This document shows, in pieces, positions 1-8,329 of a stretch of DNA of 64,000 nucleotides; the first letter of the stretch is position 1, and the number at the start of each line of letters is the position of its first letter. This DNA is from an uncultured Lachnospiraceae bacterium (GTDB lineage Bacteria; Bacillota; Clostridia; Lachnospirales; Lachnospiraceae): positions 124,001 through 188,000 of the forward strand of contig CAJURQ010000003.1 of assembly GCA_910588955.1 (NCBI GenBank), read 5' to 3'. The notes under the pieces were generated by a model that ran no database searches, was not told the DNA's origin, and saw only the letters and a list, made by a program, of their open reading frames with translations. The translations under genes and the position numbers were made by a program.

Positions 1-1037
1 ACGAGATAGTCCGCCACGAGCGGAACACGAAGCTCACGTTTATCCCCGAACGCTTTGATATGTCGAAGGATGTGGAGCCGGGGGACGCGCTCATCGCCTT
101 CTCAAAGAAAAATGTGTTGGCAATCGCGGCGTCGTTAGAAGGGCGGGGCATCCGTGCCAGCGTGATCTACGGAAATCTGCCGCCCCAGACGAGGCAGGAG
201 CAGGTGCGTCTGTTTACCGAAGGAGTCAATCAGGTGGTTGTGGCGACGGACGCTATCGGCATGGGAATTAACCTGCCGATCCGCAGGGTGGTCTTCATGA
301 ACACGACCAAGTTCGACGGTGTCGGGAAGCGCAGGCTTTTGGCTGAGGAAATCAGACAGATCGCGGGCCGTGCCGGGCGGTACGGTTTTTACGACACGGG
401 ATATGTACAGTCGGCGATGGAGCCGGAATATGTCGGGAAAAAGCTGGCGGAACCGCTCTATCCGCTGCGGCGGGCGCGTGTCGGCTTCCCGGAAATCCTT
501 CTCGATATCGACATCGAGCTGGACGAAATCATAGAGGCGTGGGAAAAGACGGGCAATCCGCCCATGTACGATAAAATTTCCATGAAAGAGAGCGTGGATA
601 AATACAGATATCTGCGTGATTACCGAAAGAGAATCACTTATATGGACGACAGGAAACTGGTGCTTTCCCTGATTACCTGCCCCTTTGACGTGAAGGACAG
701 AGAAGTGCTCAGGCTCTGGCTGCGCTACTGCGAGAACCCGGAGAAACAGCAGAACTGCCCGATGCTGCCGAAGGATTTTTCGCTGGAGGGACTGGAGTCC
801 TACTACAAACAGCTCGACCTCTATACCCAGTTTGCCGCCAGAATGGACTGGGTGGTGGACAAGGAGGAGGTCTCCGCGAACAGGGAGTGGGCGCAGCATG
901 AGATCGGGGAACTGTTGAAGGATGACAAGGGACAGTTTGAGCGGAGATGCCGTATCTGCGGCAGACCGCTTGCGTGGAACGCCATTTCTCCGGTCTGCGA
1001 CCGCTGCTACCGGAGGATGGAGAGGGAGCAGCTATGA
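1..1037 (+). CDS. SUV3-like superfamily II RNA helicase, 3' part (5' end outside window)
   Basis: This is the C-terminal part of an ATP-dependent RNA helicase. The open frame enters from the window edge (codons from base 3), so the Met at 60 is internal and the real start lies upstream. Counting from that Met, the helicase C-terminal domain shows ATDAIGMGINLP (62-73) and motif VI QIAGRAGRYG (100-109). A SUV3-type C-terminal extension follows, and a CxxC...CxxC zinc ribbon (CRICG, CDRC) sits at the very end. Its stop overlaps the start of the next gene (ATGA), so the two are probably co-translated. The helicase class is clear; the RNA target is not visible. Confidence 0.8.
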   Translation, partial: EIVRHERNTKLTFIPERFDMSKDVEPGDALIAFSKKNVLAIAASLEGRGIRASVIYGNLPPQTRQEQVRLFTEGVNQVVVATDAIGMGINLPIRRVVFMNTTKFDGVGKRRLLAEEIRQIAGRAGRYGFYDTGYVQSAMEPEYVGKKLAEPLYPLRRARVGFPEILLDIDIELDEIIEAWEKTGNPPMYDKISMKESVDKYRYLRDYRKRITYMDDRKLVLSLITCPFDVKDREVLRLWLRYCENPEKQQNCPMLPKDFSLEGLESYYKQLDLYTQFAARMDWVVDKEEVSANREWAQHEIGELLKDDKGQFERRCRICGRPLAWNAISPVCDRCYRRMEREQL

Positions 1038-1708
1038 TTTGCACTTATTACGCGGATGTGAGATGTCTTGACAACGAGACTCTGTTCCAGGAAAAGTTAA
1101 AACTTCTCTCCCCGTACAGACAGCAGAAGATAGCGATCCTGCGGCATGGGAGGGATAAGAACAGGAGCCTTGCGGCGGGACTGCTTTTGGACCACGCGCT
1201 GGCGGCGTACGGCTTGCAGGAAAGAGGTGTGGAGTACGAGATCGGAGAGTGGGGAAAGCCCACTTTGAAATATCATTCCGAAATCTGCTTTTCGCTCTCC
1301 CATTCCGGAGACTGTGCCATCTGTACCGTTGGGGACAGACCGCTTGGAAACGATATCGAGCGCATAAAGGAAGGGCGGCTCAAGGTGGCGGACCGCTTTT
1401 TCGCGAAGGAGGAGCTCGCATGGCTTTACGAGGCGGAGGGGGAGGAGGAACAGATGCTGCGGATGTTCCGTCTCTGGACCATGAAGGAGAGTTTTTTGAA
1501 GGCGATCGGCAGGGGCATGTCTTTGTCTCTGCAGGATTTTGTGATACATATGGACGAGGAATCGGGGCGTGCCAGAGTGCGGCACAGTGTGGACGCAAAG
1601 TATTACCACATGCGTGAGTACCGGGAGATCGGGGGGTACTGCACGGCGGTCTGCGTGCAGGAGAGCGCGGACATTGCCTACAGCATGATACCGGTGGAAT
1701 TATTTTAG
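1034..1708 (+). CDS. 4'-phosphopantetheinyl transferase, Sfp type
   Basis: Predicted to transfer the phosphopantetheine arm of CoA to a serine of acyl or peptidyl carrier proteins in the cytoplasm. The 224-residue protein has the family signatures SLSHSG (87-92), the metal-binding GNDIE (105-109) and WTMKES (148-153), and its length suits the Sfp group rather than the shorter AcpS group. I chose the ATG at 1034, which overlaps the helicase stop as ATGA, instead of an upstream in-frame start inside the helicase gene. No NRPS or PKS genes lie nearby, so the carrier protein it serves cannot be read from context. Confidence 0.88.
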   Translation: MICTYYADVRCLDNETLFQEKLKLLSPYRQQKIAILRHGRDKNRSLAAGLLLDHALAAYGLQERGVEYEIGEWGKPTLKYHSEICFSLSHSGDCAICTVGDRPLGNDIERIKEGRLKVADRFFAKEELAWLYEAEGEEEQMLRMFRLWTMKESFLKAIGRGMSLSLQDFVIHMDEESGRARVRHSVDAKYYHMREYREIGGYCTAVCVQESADIAYSMIPVELF

Positions 1709-1734
1709 CTATTTTGGAGAAAGGGGACGGCGGC

Positions 1735-2730
1735 ATGCGCGGAAAAAAGAAAATACGGATCGCGGCTGCGGTCGCTGCGGCTCTTTTCGCGGTCTATACC
1801 GTATTTGTCTATTTTCTCGTGAGCGCATGTCTCGTTCCCTCCTTTATGGATAAGCTGGATGCCTTTGAGGATATCACGAGAAAATGTTACAGCGAGCAGG
1901 TGCAGACGGCGGATATCAAGGAAAACAGGACCCAACTTCTCTCCGAGACAGAAGAGTGGCTGGAGAAGGCGGAGCGCAGGAAGGTACAGGTGCGGACGGC
2001 GGACGGGTATCTGCTCACCGCGGCGGAATTTCCGGCAGAATCGGGAGAAGCAGGGGAGAACGGAGATAAATGGGTGCTTCTTCTGCACGGTTACACGGGA
2101 TGGAAGGAAGAGATGTACCAGTTTGCCTGCTGGTATCACGGACAGGGGTACTCCGTGCTCGTCCCCGACCTGAGATGCCAGGGGGAGAGTGAGGGGGATT
2201 TTATCGGCATGGGCTGGACCGACCACTTTGACTGCGAGCTTTGGACCTCGTATATACTGGAGCAGTCTCCGGAGGCGCAGATCGTTTTGCACGGGCAGTC
2301 CATGGGCGCGGCTGCGGCGCTTATCATGGCGGGTTCGCCGGAGGTCTCCGACCACATCAAGGCGGTGGTTTCCGACAGCGCCTACACATCGGGCTACGAG
2401 ATGTTTGGCGATAAGATCACGGAGTGGTTTCATCTGCCCGCCGCACCCTTCGTGGATTCGGCGTGCGTGATGTTGAGGCTCCGGGGCGGCTACAATCTGA
2501 AGGATGCGTCCCCGCTGCGGGCAGTTAAGTCAAGCGGTATTCCCACGCTCTTTATCCACGGGGATGAGGATCGGATGATAGACGTGAACATGTCCTACGA
2601 ACTGTTTGAGGCGGCGGCGTGTGAGAAGGAGCTCTTTATTGTGGAAGGCGCGGGGCACGCGCAGGCGCAGGACAAATCTCCCGACCTCTATTACGGGCGG
2701 ATCGGGGAATTTCTGGACAGATATTTGTAG
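1735..2730 (+). CDS. Membrane-anchored alpha/beta hydrolase
   Basis: A 331-residue serine hydrolase of the alpha/beta fold. An N-terminal hydrophobic segment (about residues 7-31) should anchor it with the catalytic domain outside the cell. The catalytic elements are HGYTGW (oxyanion region), the nucleophile elbow GQSMG with Ser189, HGDED with Asp279, and EGAGH with His308. The ATG at 1735 was chosen because it follows an AAAGGGGA-type ribosome binding site; a TTG at 1714 is in frame but poorly placed. The substrate is unknown. The gene is followed by a long structured intergenic region. Confidence 0.82.
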   Translation: MRGKKKIRIAAAVAAALFAVYTVFVYFLVSACLVPSFMDKLDAFEDITRKCYSEQVQTADIKENRTQLLSETEEWLEKAERRKVQVRTADGYLLTAAEFPAESGEAGENGDKWVLLLHGYTGWKEEMYQFACWYHGQGYSVLVPDLRCQGESEGDFIGMGWTDHFDCELWTSYILEQSPEAQIVLHGQSMGAAAALIMAGSPEVSDHIKAVVSDSAYTSGYEMFGDKITEWFHLPAAPFVDSACVMLRLRGGYNLKDASPLRAVKSSGIPTLFIHGDEDRMIDVNMSYELFEAAACEKELFIVEGAGHAQAQDKSPDLYYGRIGEFLDRYL

Positions 2731-2769
2731 AAAAAGAAGTAGTGCGTCAGAGACAACTGTGTTACACTA

Positions 2770-2882
2770 GTGTGAGAAGTACTTCTAAAACTCAGCAGCA
2801 AAGGCTGCTTCGTTAAGAAGTACTAAGTCTGCTTTGCAGACTTTTCTCACACGGGAGAACGCCCAAAATGCGGGCATTCTCC
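2770..2882 (+). ncRNA. Structured repeat element, host copy (multi-stem, possible RNA)
   Basis: The intergenic DNA folds on paper into nested stems. An outer stem joins GTGTGAGAA (2770-2778) to TTCTCACAC (2844-2852). Inside it, GTACTTCT (2779-2786) pairs with AGAAGTAC (2816-2823) around a small hairpin AGCAGC/GCTGCT (2794-2809). A second hairpin, AAGTCTGC/GCAGACTT, spans 2825-2843. Outside the outer stem a further hairpin GGAGAA...TTCTCC spans 2854-2882. A second copy with the same layout lies in the prophage at 26781-26876. Whether it acts as RNA or is a mobile palindromic repeat cannot be decided here, and the strand is nominal. Confidence 0.6.
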
Positions 2883-2894
2883 GCATGGATTTGA

Positions 2895-2914
2895 GTCACA
2901 GCTAAATCTGTGAC
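2895..2914 (+). promoter_or_regulatory. Perfect 7-bp hairpin directly before the GGDEF/EAL gene
   Basis: GTCACAG (2895-2901) pairs with CTGTGAC (2908-2914) around a six-base loop, just ahead of the ribosome binding region of the next gene. There is no T-run, so it is unlikely to be a terminator; it may be an operator or a leader hairpin. Confidence 0.4.
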
Positions 2915-2932
2915 ATGGGGGTAGAGTGGTTT

Positions 2933-5836
2933 ATGGGTAATGGAAGAAATAGGACGATGAGAGAGACCGCCTTAATGCTTGTTGTTGTCATGCTGGGGGC
3001 GGTTTTTGCATTTCCCGCAAATATGGGGGTGGTGCAGGGAGCCGAAAAGCGGACGGTGCGGGTGAGTTTTTTCCCCATGGATGGGTATCATGAGACGCTG
3101 TCCGACGGCAGTCTGTCCGGCATGGACGTGGAATACCTCGACAATCTGTGTGATTATGTAAACTGGAATGTCGAGTATGTTCCCTGTGAGAGCTGGGACG
3201 AGGCGCTGCAGATGTTGGCAGACAAAGAGGTGGATCTGGTGGGCAGCGCACAGTATTCCGCCGAGCGCGCGGAAATCTACAGGTACGCGAATATCGCCAA
3301 CGGCTATACCTTCGGCGCCATAGCCGTGAAGGGGGACAGTCCGCTGGCATATGAGGATTTCGATGCCATGAAGGATATCACTTACGGCGTGGTGGGCACA
3401 TATGTCAGAAAACAGGAATTTATGGAGTATCTGAAAGGGCACGGCATCGCGAATCCCCGGGTGCGGGAGTACGAGAGCACGGCAGTCCTGCAGGGTGCGC
3501 TCTCGGTGGGCGAGATCGACGCGCTTGTGCATTCCCTCACGGAGATCCGTGAAGGTCAGCGGGTGATCGGCAGATTTGCGCCGATGCCTTTTTATTACAT
3601 TACATATCCCGGCAATGAAGATCTGCTGCGCGAGCTGAACCAAGGCATCGCGGACGTGAAGATGAACCGACCGGAGCTTGAGAACGAGCTGATGGTAAAA
3701 TATTATGACAGCCGGCTGGACCACACGATTCTTCTGACAGGGGAGGAACTGGACTTCATCCGAAGAACCGCTGAGCTGAAGGTGGGTTATCTGGACGGTT
3801 ATTATCCCTTCTCCTATGAGGATGAGGAGGGCGCTTACAAAGGGCTTGCGCCGCAGATGCTCGGCGAGGTTTCCGTGAGCACGGGACTTACTTTCTCCTA
3901 TGTTAAAATGCAGGATATGGACGAGGCGAAGCAGGCGCTTATAGACGGTAAGATTGATATGATTGGTTACTGCGGGGAAAGCGCGGGAAATATGAAGCAG
4001 ATGGGATGCGCCATGACGAAGGCATACGCGCAGGTTCCCCGTGTGCTGATCACCAAGAGCGGCGGCAGGGCGGAGGAGTTTAAAACGCTGGCGGTGACGG
4101 AAGAGAATCTCACAGAGGAGGGCGGCGTCTCCTTTGCAGGGGAACGGACGCAGCTTTTAATTTTGGACAATCCCAAGGAGTGTCTGCAGGCGGTGCGCTC
4201 GGGCAAAGCCGAGGCGGCGCTGTGCGACGGGTACTTGGCGGAGTATCTTCTTGGTTCCCAGTTTGGTTTCGGAAAACTTGAGATTCACACGGTTTTAAGC
4301 GACGTGCATGATATCTGCATGGCGGTCCGCAGTGATGAGGACTCGCCCCTTCTCGGCATTTTGAATAAGGAGCTTTTGGAAGTCACCGACAAGTCGGTGA
4401 ACGACTACATGCTGCAGGACAATTTCTATTCAAAAATGAGCGTGGACGGCTTTATCAGGGATCACAGCATTATCATTATTCTGGTGCTGCTTGTGGCGGC
4501 GGCGCTCGCCATCTTCGTGCTGTACCGCATGCTGGAGAACAGCAGGCGGCTCCAGAAACTGATGTATAAAGATACAGACTTTAATATATGGAATATCAAT
4601 TATCTTAAATACCGTGCCTCCCTGATACTGGATACGAACACGGATAAAAAGTATGCCATTGTGTACACGGATATCTGCCAGTTTAAGAGCTACAACGCGC
4701 TATATGGTTGGAACGCCGGGCAGAAGCTTTTGGAACGTACCATCGAGATCATGTCGGAGGAAGTCGGTGAGAACGAACTTTATGCGAGAAGCTACGGCAG
4801 CCATTTCGTACTTTTCGTGCAGTATGAGAATATGTCCGCACTCACGAAACGCATGATGGGTATGGCGGACAGAATATCGGATCACATCCACGAGAAGGAA
4901 GGGATTCGCATGACACAGGCGATGGGTGTCTGTGCGGTGGAGAAGGGCGATACGGATATCCAGCTGGCGCTGTCCTATGCGATTCAGGCAGTCGATCCTT
5001 TGAAGGACAGCCACAGCAATGTCATAAGCATTTACGACGACGAGCTTCGCAAGAAACTGCGGGAGCAGCATGAGCGGGAGAAACTGCTCGATTCGGTGGA
5101 TTTTCAGAAAGACTTCGTGGCATACTATCAGGCGAAGGTGGACATCCGCAACGAGCGCGTGGTCGGGGCGGAGGCGCTGGTGCGTTTCAAGGACCCTACG
5201 GCGGGCGGTGCCATCCGTGCTCCCGGTTTCTTTGTGCCCTATTATGAGCAGACTGGCAGGATTACGGAGATTGACTTTTTCGTGATGGAGAGTGTCTGCA
5301 AGATGCTGCGCAGGCGGCTTGACGAGGAGCTTCCCGTCGTTCCCGTGTCCTGTAACTTTTCAAGGTCGCACTTTGTAAAGGATGGCTTTCCGGAGCGGTT
5401 TGTTTCCGTGATCGAGAAGTATCAGGTGCCTAAAGATTTGATTGAGGTGGAAATCACGGAGACGCTTGTGGTGGAGGAGATGCAGCAGCAGAAGGTGAAG
5501 GAGAACGTGGCGATCCTGAAAGATAAGGGCGTGCACCTTTCCATCGACGACTTTGGCTCCGGCTACTCGTCGCTTGGCGTATTCGAGCAGATACCCGCGT
5601 CCGTCATCAAGCTGGACCGCTCCTTCCTGTTAAACAACGAGAATCGGACGAGGCAGGTGCAGATTATGAGAAATATCGTAAATCTGGCAAGGGACTTGGA
5701 GGCTCAGGTGGTCTGCGAGGGTGTGGAGACCGCGCAGGACACGGAACTGATGATGGAGATCGGAGCTTATGTGGCGCAGGGATATCGTTACTGCAAGCCC
5801 GTGCCGGAGGAAGTTTTTGAGGAAATGATCGTATGA
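2933..5836 (+). CDS. Double periplasmic-binding sensor with degenerate GGDEF and intact EAL (c-di-GMP phosphodiesterase)
   Basis: A 967-residue transmembrane signalling protein. After an N-terminal signal segment come two consecutive type-3 extracellular solute-binding domains (roughly residues 40-250 and 275-500), a transmembrane helix (about 512-535), a GGDEF domain and an EAL domain. The GGDEF motif is replaced by YGSHF (621-625), so cyclase activity is unlikely. The EAL domain keeps EAL (747-749), NFSRSHF, EITET, DDFGSGYSS and KLDRSF, so it should hydrolyse c-di-GMP under control of an external ligand. Start choice is uncertain: ATGs at 2915, 2933 and 2957 are in frame, and 2933 has a G-rich ribosome binding site upstream. 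The following gene overlaps its stop. Confidence 0.85.
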   Translation: MGNGRNRTMRETALMLVVVMLGAVFAFPANMGVVQGAEKRTVRVSFFPMDGYHETLSDGSLSGMDVEYLDNLCDYVNWNVEYVPCESWDEALQMLADKEVDLVGSAQYSAERAEIYRYANIANGYTFGAIAVKGDSPLAYEDFDAMKDITYGVVGTYVRKQEFMEYLKGHGIANPRVREYESTAVLQGALSVGEIDALVHSLTEIREGQRVIGRFAPMPFYYITYPGNEDLLRELNQGIADVKMNRPELENELMVKYYDSRLDHTILLTGEELDFIRRTAELKVGYLDGYYPFSYEDEEGAYKGLAPQMLGEVSVSTGLTFSYVKMQDMDEAKQALIDGKIDMIGYCGESAGNMKQMGCAMTKAYAQVPRVLITKSGGRAEEFKTLAVTEENLTEEGGVSFAGERTQLLILDNPKECLQAVRSGKAEAALCDGYLAEYLLGSQFGFGKLEIHTVLSDVHDICMAVRSDEDSPLLGILNKELLEVTDKSVNDYMLQDNFYSKMSVDGFIRDHSIIIILVLLVAAALAIFVLYRMLENSRRLQKLMYKDTDFNIWNINYLKYRASLILDTNTDKKYAIVYTDICQFKSYNALYGWNAGQKLLERTIEIMSEEVGENELYARSYGSHFVLFVQYENMSALTKRMMGMADRISDHIHEKEGIRMTQAMGVCAVEKGDTDIQLALSYAIQAVDPLKDSHSNVISIYDDELRKKLREQHEREKLLDSVDFQKDFVAYYQAKVDIRNERVVGAEALVRFKDPTAGGAIRAPGFFVPYYEQTGRITEIDFFVMESVCKMLRRRLDEELPVVPVSCNFSRSHFVKDGFPERFVSVIEKYQVPKDLIEVEITETLVVEEMQQQKVKENVAILKDKGVHLSIDDFGSGYSSLGVFEQIPASVIKLDRSFLLNNENRTRQVQIMRNIVNLARDLEAQVVCEGVETAQDTELMMEIGAYVAQGYRYCKPVPEEVFEEMIV

Positions 5837-6588
5837 GGAAAAAAACGATGACCGTACTGTGCATCTTGGCGGCATTCTTATGTTTTCTTTATTGTTTTAT
5901 CGTGTTTCGGATCAGGTCAGGAAGCCGGTTTTATCTGATCTGGGCGCTGGGCGGGATGTTTTTTATCGGTCTGGCGCTGATGATTCGCTTTGACTTATGG
6001 AGTCAATTTCCAAGACCGATCCGACGGGGGATTGTCGGTCTGATCGCGGTGGGCGTGGTTCTTTTTGTGGTGACGGAGGGCTGTATCTTTGCCCATTACA
6101 GGGATAAGGGCAGACCGGATCTGGACTATATTATCGTATTGGGCGCGCAGATGAAGCCCGCCGGTCCGAGCGTGGTGCTCAAGTTTCGGCTGGATGCGGC
6201 TTACGACTATCTGGTGGCAAATGAAAATACGATCTGTGTGGTGTCCGGCGGACAGGGCGCCAACGAGCCGTGCAGCGAGGCGGAGGGGATGTATGCCTAT
6301 CTGGTGGAGCGGGGAATCGCGCCGGAGCGGATTTTGATGGAGGACAAGTCCACGGATACCTCCGAGAATATCGCGTTCAGCGCGGAGGTTATCGGCGGCA
6401 CAGACAAGGATGTCGGGATCGTCACCAACAACTTTCATGTGTTCCGGGGCGTGATGCTCGCAAGACACGCAGGGTTTGAGGATGCGTGCGGGATTTCCGC
6501 AAGGTCGAATATTTATTTTCAGCCTAATAATCTGGTGCGGGAGTTTTTTGGGATTATGAAGGATTTGGTGTGCGGGAACCTCATCTAA
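5833..6588 (+). CDS. YdcF/SanA-like (DUF218) membrane protein
   Basis: A 251-residue protein with three hydrophobic segments in the first 85 residues and a DUF218 domain behind them. Family landmarks are YIIVLGAQ, KFRLDAA, CVVSGGQG, SEAEGM, STDTSENI and IVTNNFHVFR. Relatives such as SanA and ElyC are tied to envelope integrity, but the biochemical reaction of the family is not settled. It starts inside the stop of the preceding gene (ATGA), which implies translational coupling with the c-di-GMP sensor. Confidence 0.8.
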   Translation: MRKKTMTVLCILAAFLCFLYCFIVFRIRSGSRFYLIWALGGMFFIGLALMIRFDLWSQFPRPIRRGIVGLIAVGVVLFVVTEGCIFAHYRDKGRPDLDYIIVLGAQMKPAGPSVVLKFRLDAAYDYLVANENTICVVSGGQGANEPCSEAEGMYAYLVERGIAPERILMEDKSTDTSENIAFSAEVIGGTDKDVGIVTNNFHVFRGVMLARHAGFEDACGISARSNIYFQPNNLVREFFGIMKDLVCGNLI

Positions 6589-6597
6589 AGGTAGTGT

Positions 6598-6689
6598 GGC
6601 AGATTTCACAACTTGCTCTCCTGCGTCCGGCTGCGAAAAGTGGATTTTCTTCGCAAGGACGATTGAGAGAGCAAGTTGCGAAATCTGCC
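6598..6689. repeat. Long near-perfect palindrome (about 92 bp)
   Basis: A 23-base arm at 6598-6620 is complementary, with one mismatch, to 6667-6689. Inside lie nested arms CGTCC/GGACG and CTGCGAA/TTCGCAA, so the whole interval can form one long hairpin. It is too long, and lacks the T-run, for an ordinary terminator. It could be a small non-autonomous palindromic repeat or a structured RNA. No second copy was noticed in the window. Confidence 0.6.
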
Positions 6690-6740
6690 GTGACAGTTTA
6701 GAAAAGGTTTCCTGTACACAGATTACGTGGTGCAAAGAAC

Positions 6741-6770
6741 TTGACTTGCGGGTGACAGTGCGGTTAGAAT
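6741..6770 (+). promoter_or_regulatory. Sigma-A-type promoter for the TPR lipoprotein
   Basis: TTGACT at 6741-6746 and TAGAAT at 6765-6770 are separated by 18 bases, about 50 bases before the TTG start of the following gene. Confidence 0.5.
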
Positions 6771-6819
6771 AGAACAAGCGTAGATGAAATTAGTTAAGTG
6801 AGAAACTTGGAGATAAAGA

Positions 6820-7881
6820 TTGAGGAAGCAGGAGAGAAAAGGCAGAAGAATAGCGGGACTTGCGGCGGTTTTGCTGTGTGTTTTTCTGGCGGCATGCGGG
6901 AAGGATGCGGCGCCCAGCTACACGAAGCAGGGCATGGAAGCTGTAGCGGCGCTTGACTATGAGAAAGCGCTGACCCTATTTCAGACAGCGGAGGAAAACG
7001 GTGAAGAAACGCGGCTGCTCTACCGGGGTATGGGACTGGCATACATGGGGAAAACGGATTACGAGTCGGCGATCGCTTATCTGGAGGCTGCTTTGCGGCT
7101 TGGAAGCGGCAGAGTGGAGAATCTGGATTTTGACATAAATTATTATCTCGCCACAGCATATTATAAGAATGGACAGATGCAGGACGCGGTGCGCGTCTAC
7201 GACGCGATTCTGGGACTCAGACCGGAGGAGACGAACGCTTATTACCTGAGAGGGTGTGTGAAGCTCTCGGAAGGAAACTTTGAGGCGGCGCAGGCGGATT
7301 TTGACACGGCGATCGCGCAGGATCCGAAAAACTATGACCGTATGATACGGATTTATATGGTGCTTGAGGAGTACGGTTACAAAGAGGCGGGGCAGATTTA
7401 TCTGCAGAACGCCATGAAGGAGAACGAGAAGTCGATTTCCGACTATGATATGGGGCGCATCTGCTATTATATGGGAGACTACGAGAATGCCAGAAGTTTT
7501 TTGGAGCGGCTTAAGACCGCTACGGATTACGGCGCAGCGCTCTATCTCGGCAGAACCTATGAGGCGCTCGGGGATTACAATTACGCGGCAAGTATTTATG
7601 CGGGCTATACGGAGTACGATCAGACAAAGGCGGAGATCTACAACCAGCTTGGGCTCTGCCGTATGCAGCTCGGGGAGTACCAGACCGCGCTCGACGCGTT
7701 CCAGACGGCGATGAACATTGAGGGGAATGACATGATGCAGACCCTCAAGTTCAATGAGATCATTACCTATGAGTACATGGGCGAGTACAAGACGGCGGCG
7801 GCGCTGATGAACAGCTATCTGCGCAGCTATCCGGATGACGGTACGGCGAAGCGGGAATATGAGTTCTTACAGACAAGATAA
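6820..7881 (+). CDS. Tetratricopeptide-repeat lipoprotein
   Basis: A 353-residue exported lipoprotein. The N-terminus is basic then hydrophobic and ends in the lipobox LAAC (Cys near residue 26). The rest is alpha-helical with about eight TPR units, recognisable by recurring A-x-x-x-Y/F spacing in lines such as YRGMGLAYMGKTDYESAI and YYLRGCVKLSEGNFEAA. The start is a TTG at 6820, preceded by TTGGAGA; no ATG is suitably placed. It probably acts as a protein-protein scaffold on the outer face of the membrane. The partner is unknown. Confidence 0.8.
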   Translation: MRKQERKGRRIAGLAAVLLCVFLAACGKDAAPSYTKQGMEAVAALDYEKALTLFQTAEENGEETRLLYRGMGLAYMGKTDYESAIAYLEAALRLGSGRVENLDFDINYYLATAYYKNGQMQDAVRVYDAILGLRPEETNAYYLRGCVKLSEGNFEAAQADFDTAIAQDPKNYDRMIRIYMVLEEYGYKEAGQIYLQNAMKENEKSISDYDMGRICYYMGDYENARSFLERLKTATDYGAALYLGRTYEALGDYNYAASIYAGYTEYDQTKAEIYNQLGLCRMQLGEYQTALDAFQTAMNIEGNDMMQTLKFNEIITYEYMGEYKTAAALMNSYLRSYPDDGTAKREYEFLQTR

Positions 7882-7924
7882 TCATATAATTTATGATAGA
7901 AGATTCAGGAAGGGAGAGCATGTT

Positions 7925-8329
7925 ATGAAGAATACTTATGTGCGTGTGAAAGGCATTATCAAAAAAGGAGATACCTATCTTCTCTTGAAGAGATGGGTGG
8001 ACGACCGCATTCCGGATCCTTTCGTCTGGGAGTTTATCGATGCGGAGGTGCCCCACGGCGAGGCGCCTGACGAGACGATGCTGAATGCGATCTCGGAACT
8101 TTTGTCCATAAGCGGTAAGATCGAGAAGGTCGAGTATACATGGTCCCAGCTTCTCGGTGAGACCCATTGCGTGGGTATCGCTTATATCTGTTCCATCCCG
8201 GAGGAAGAGGAGGCAAACATTGTCCTGTCGGAAGATTACGGCAGCTACGAGTGGGTGAAGAGGAAAGATTTCCAGAAGTATATTGAGAACCAGTATGTAC
8301 TGAAAGATTTGGAGGGCAAGAAGCTTTGA
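7925..8329 (+). CDS. Nudix-fold protein with a degenerate Nudix box
   Basis: A 134-residue protein that follows the Nudix fold order (KGIIKKGDTYLLLKR, then PFVWEFIDAEVPHGEAPDET). The place of the catalytic REuxEExG helix reads AISELLSISG, so the arginine and the two metal-binding glutamates are missing. Hydrolysis of nucleoside diphosphate derivatives is therefore doubtful; a binding or regulatory role is as likely. The ATG at 7925 follows GGAAGGGAG. The next gene, pyrF, starts with a TTG overlapping this stop, so the two are coupled. Confidence 0.6.
   Translation: MKNTYVRVKGIIKKGDTYLLLKRWVDDRIPDPFVWEFIDAEVPHGEAPDETMLNAISELLSISGKIEKVEYTWSQLLGETHCVGIAYICSIPEEEEANIVLSEDYGSYEWVKRKDFQKYIENQYVLKDLEGKKL

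Noticed and set aside
2770..2914. c-di-GMP riboswitch before the EAL gene
   Set aside because: The conserved core bases of the known c-di-GMP riboswitch classes are absent; the region instead matches the repeat element also found in the phage.
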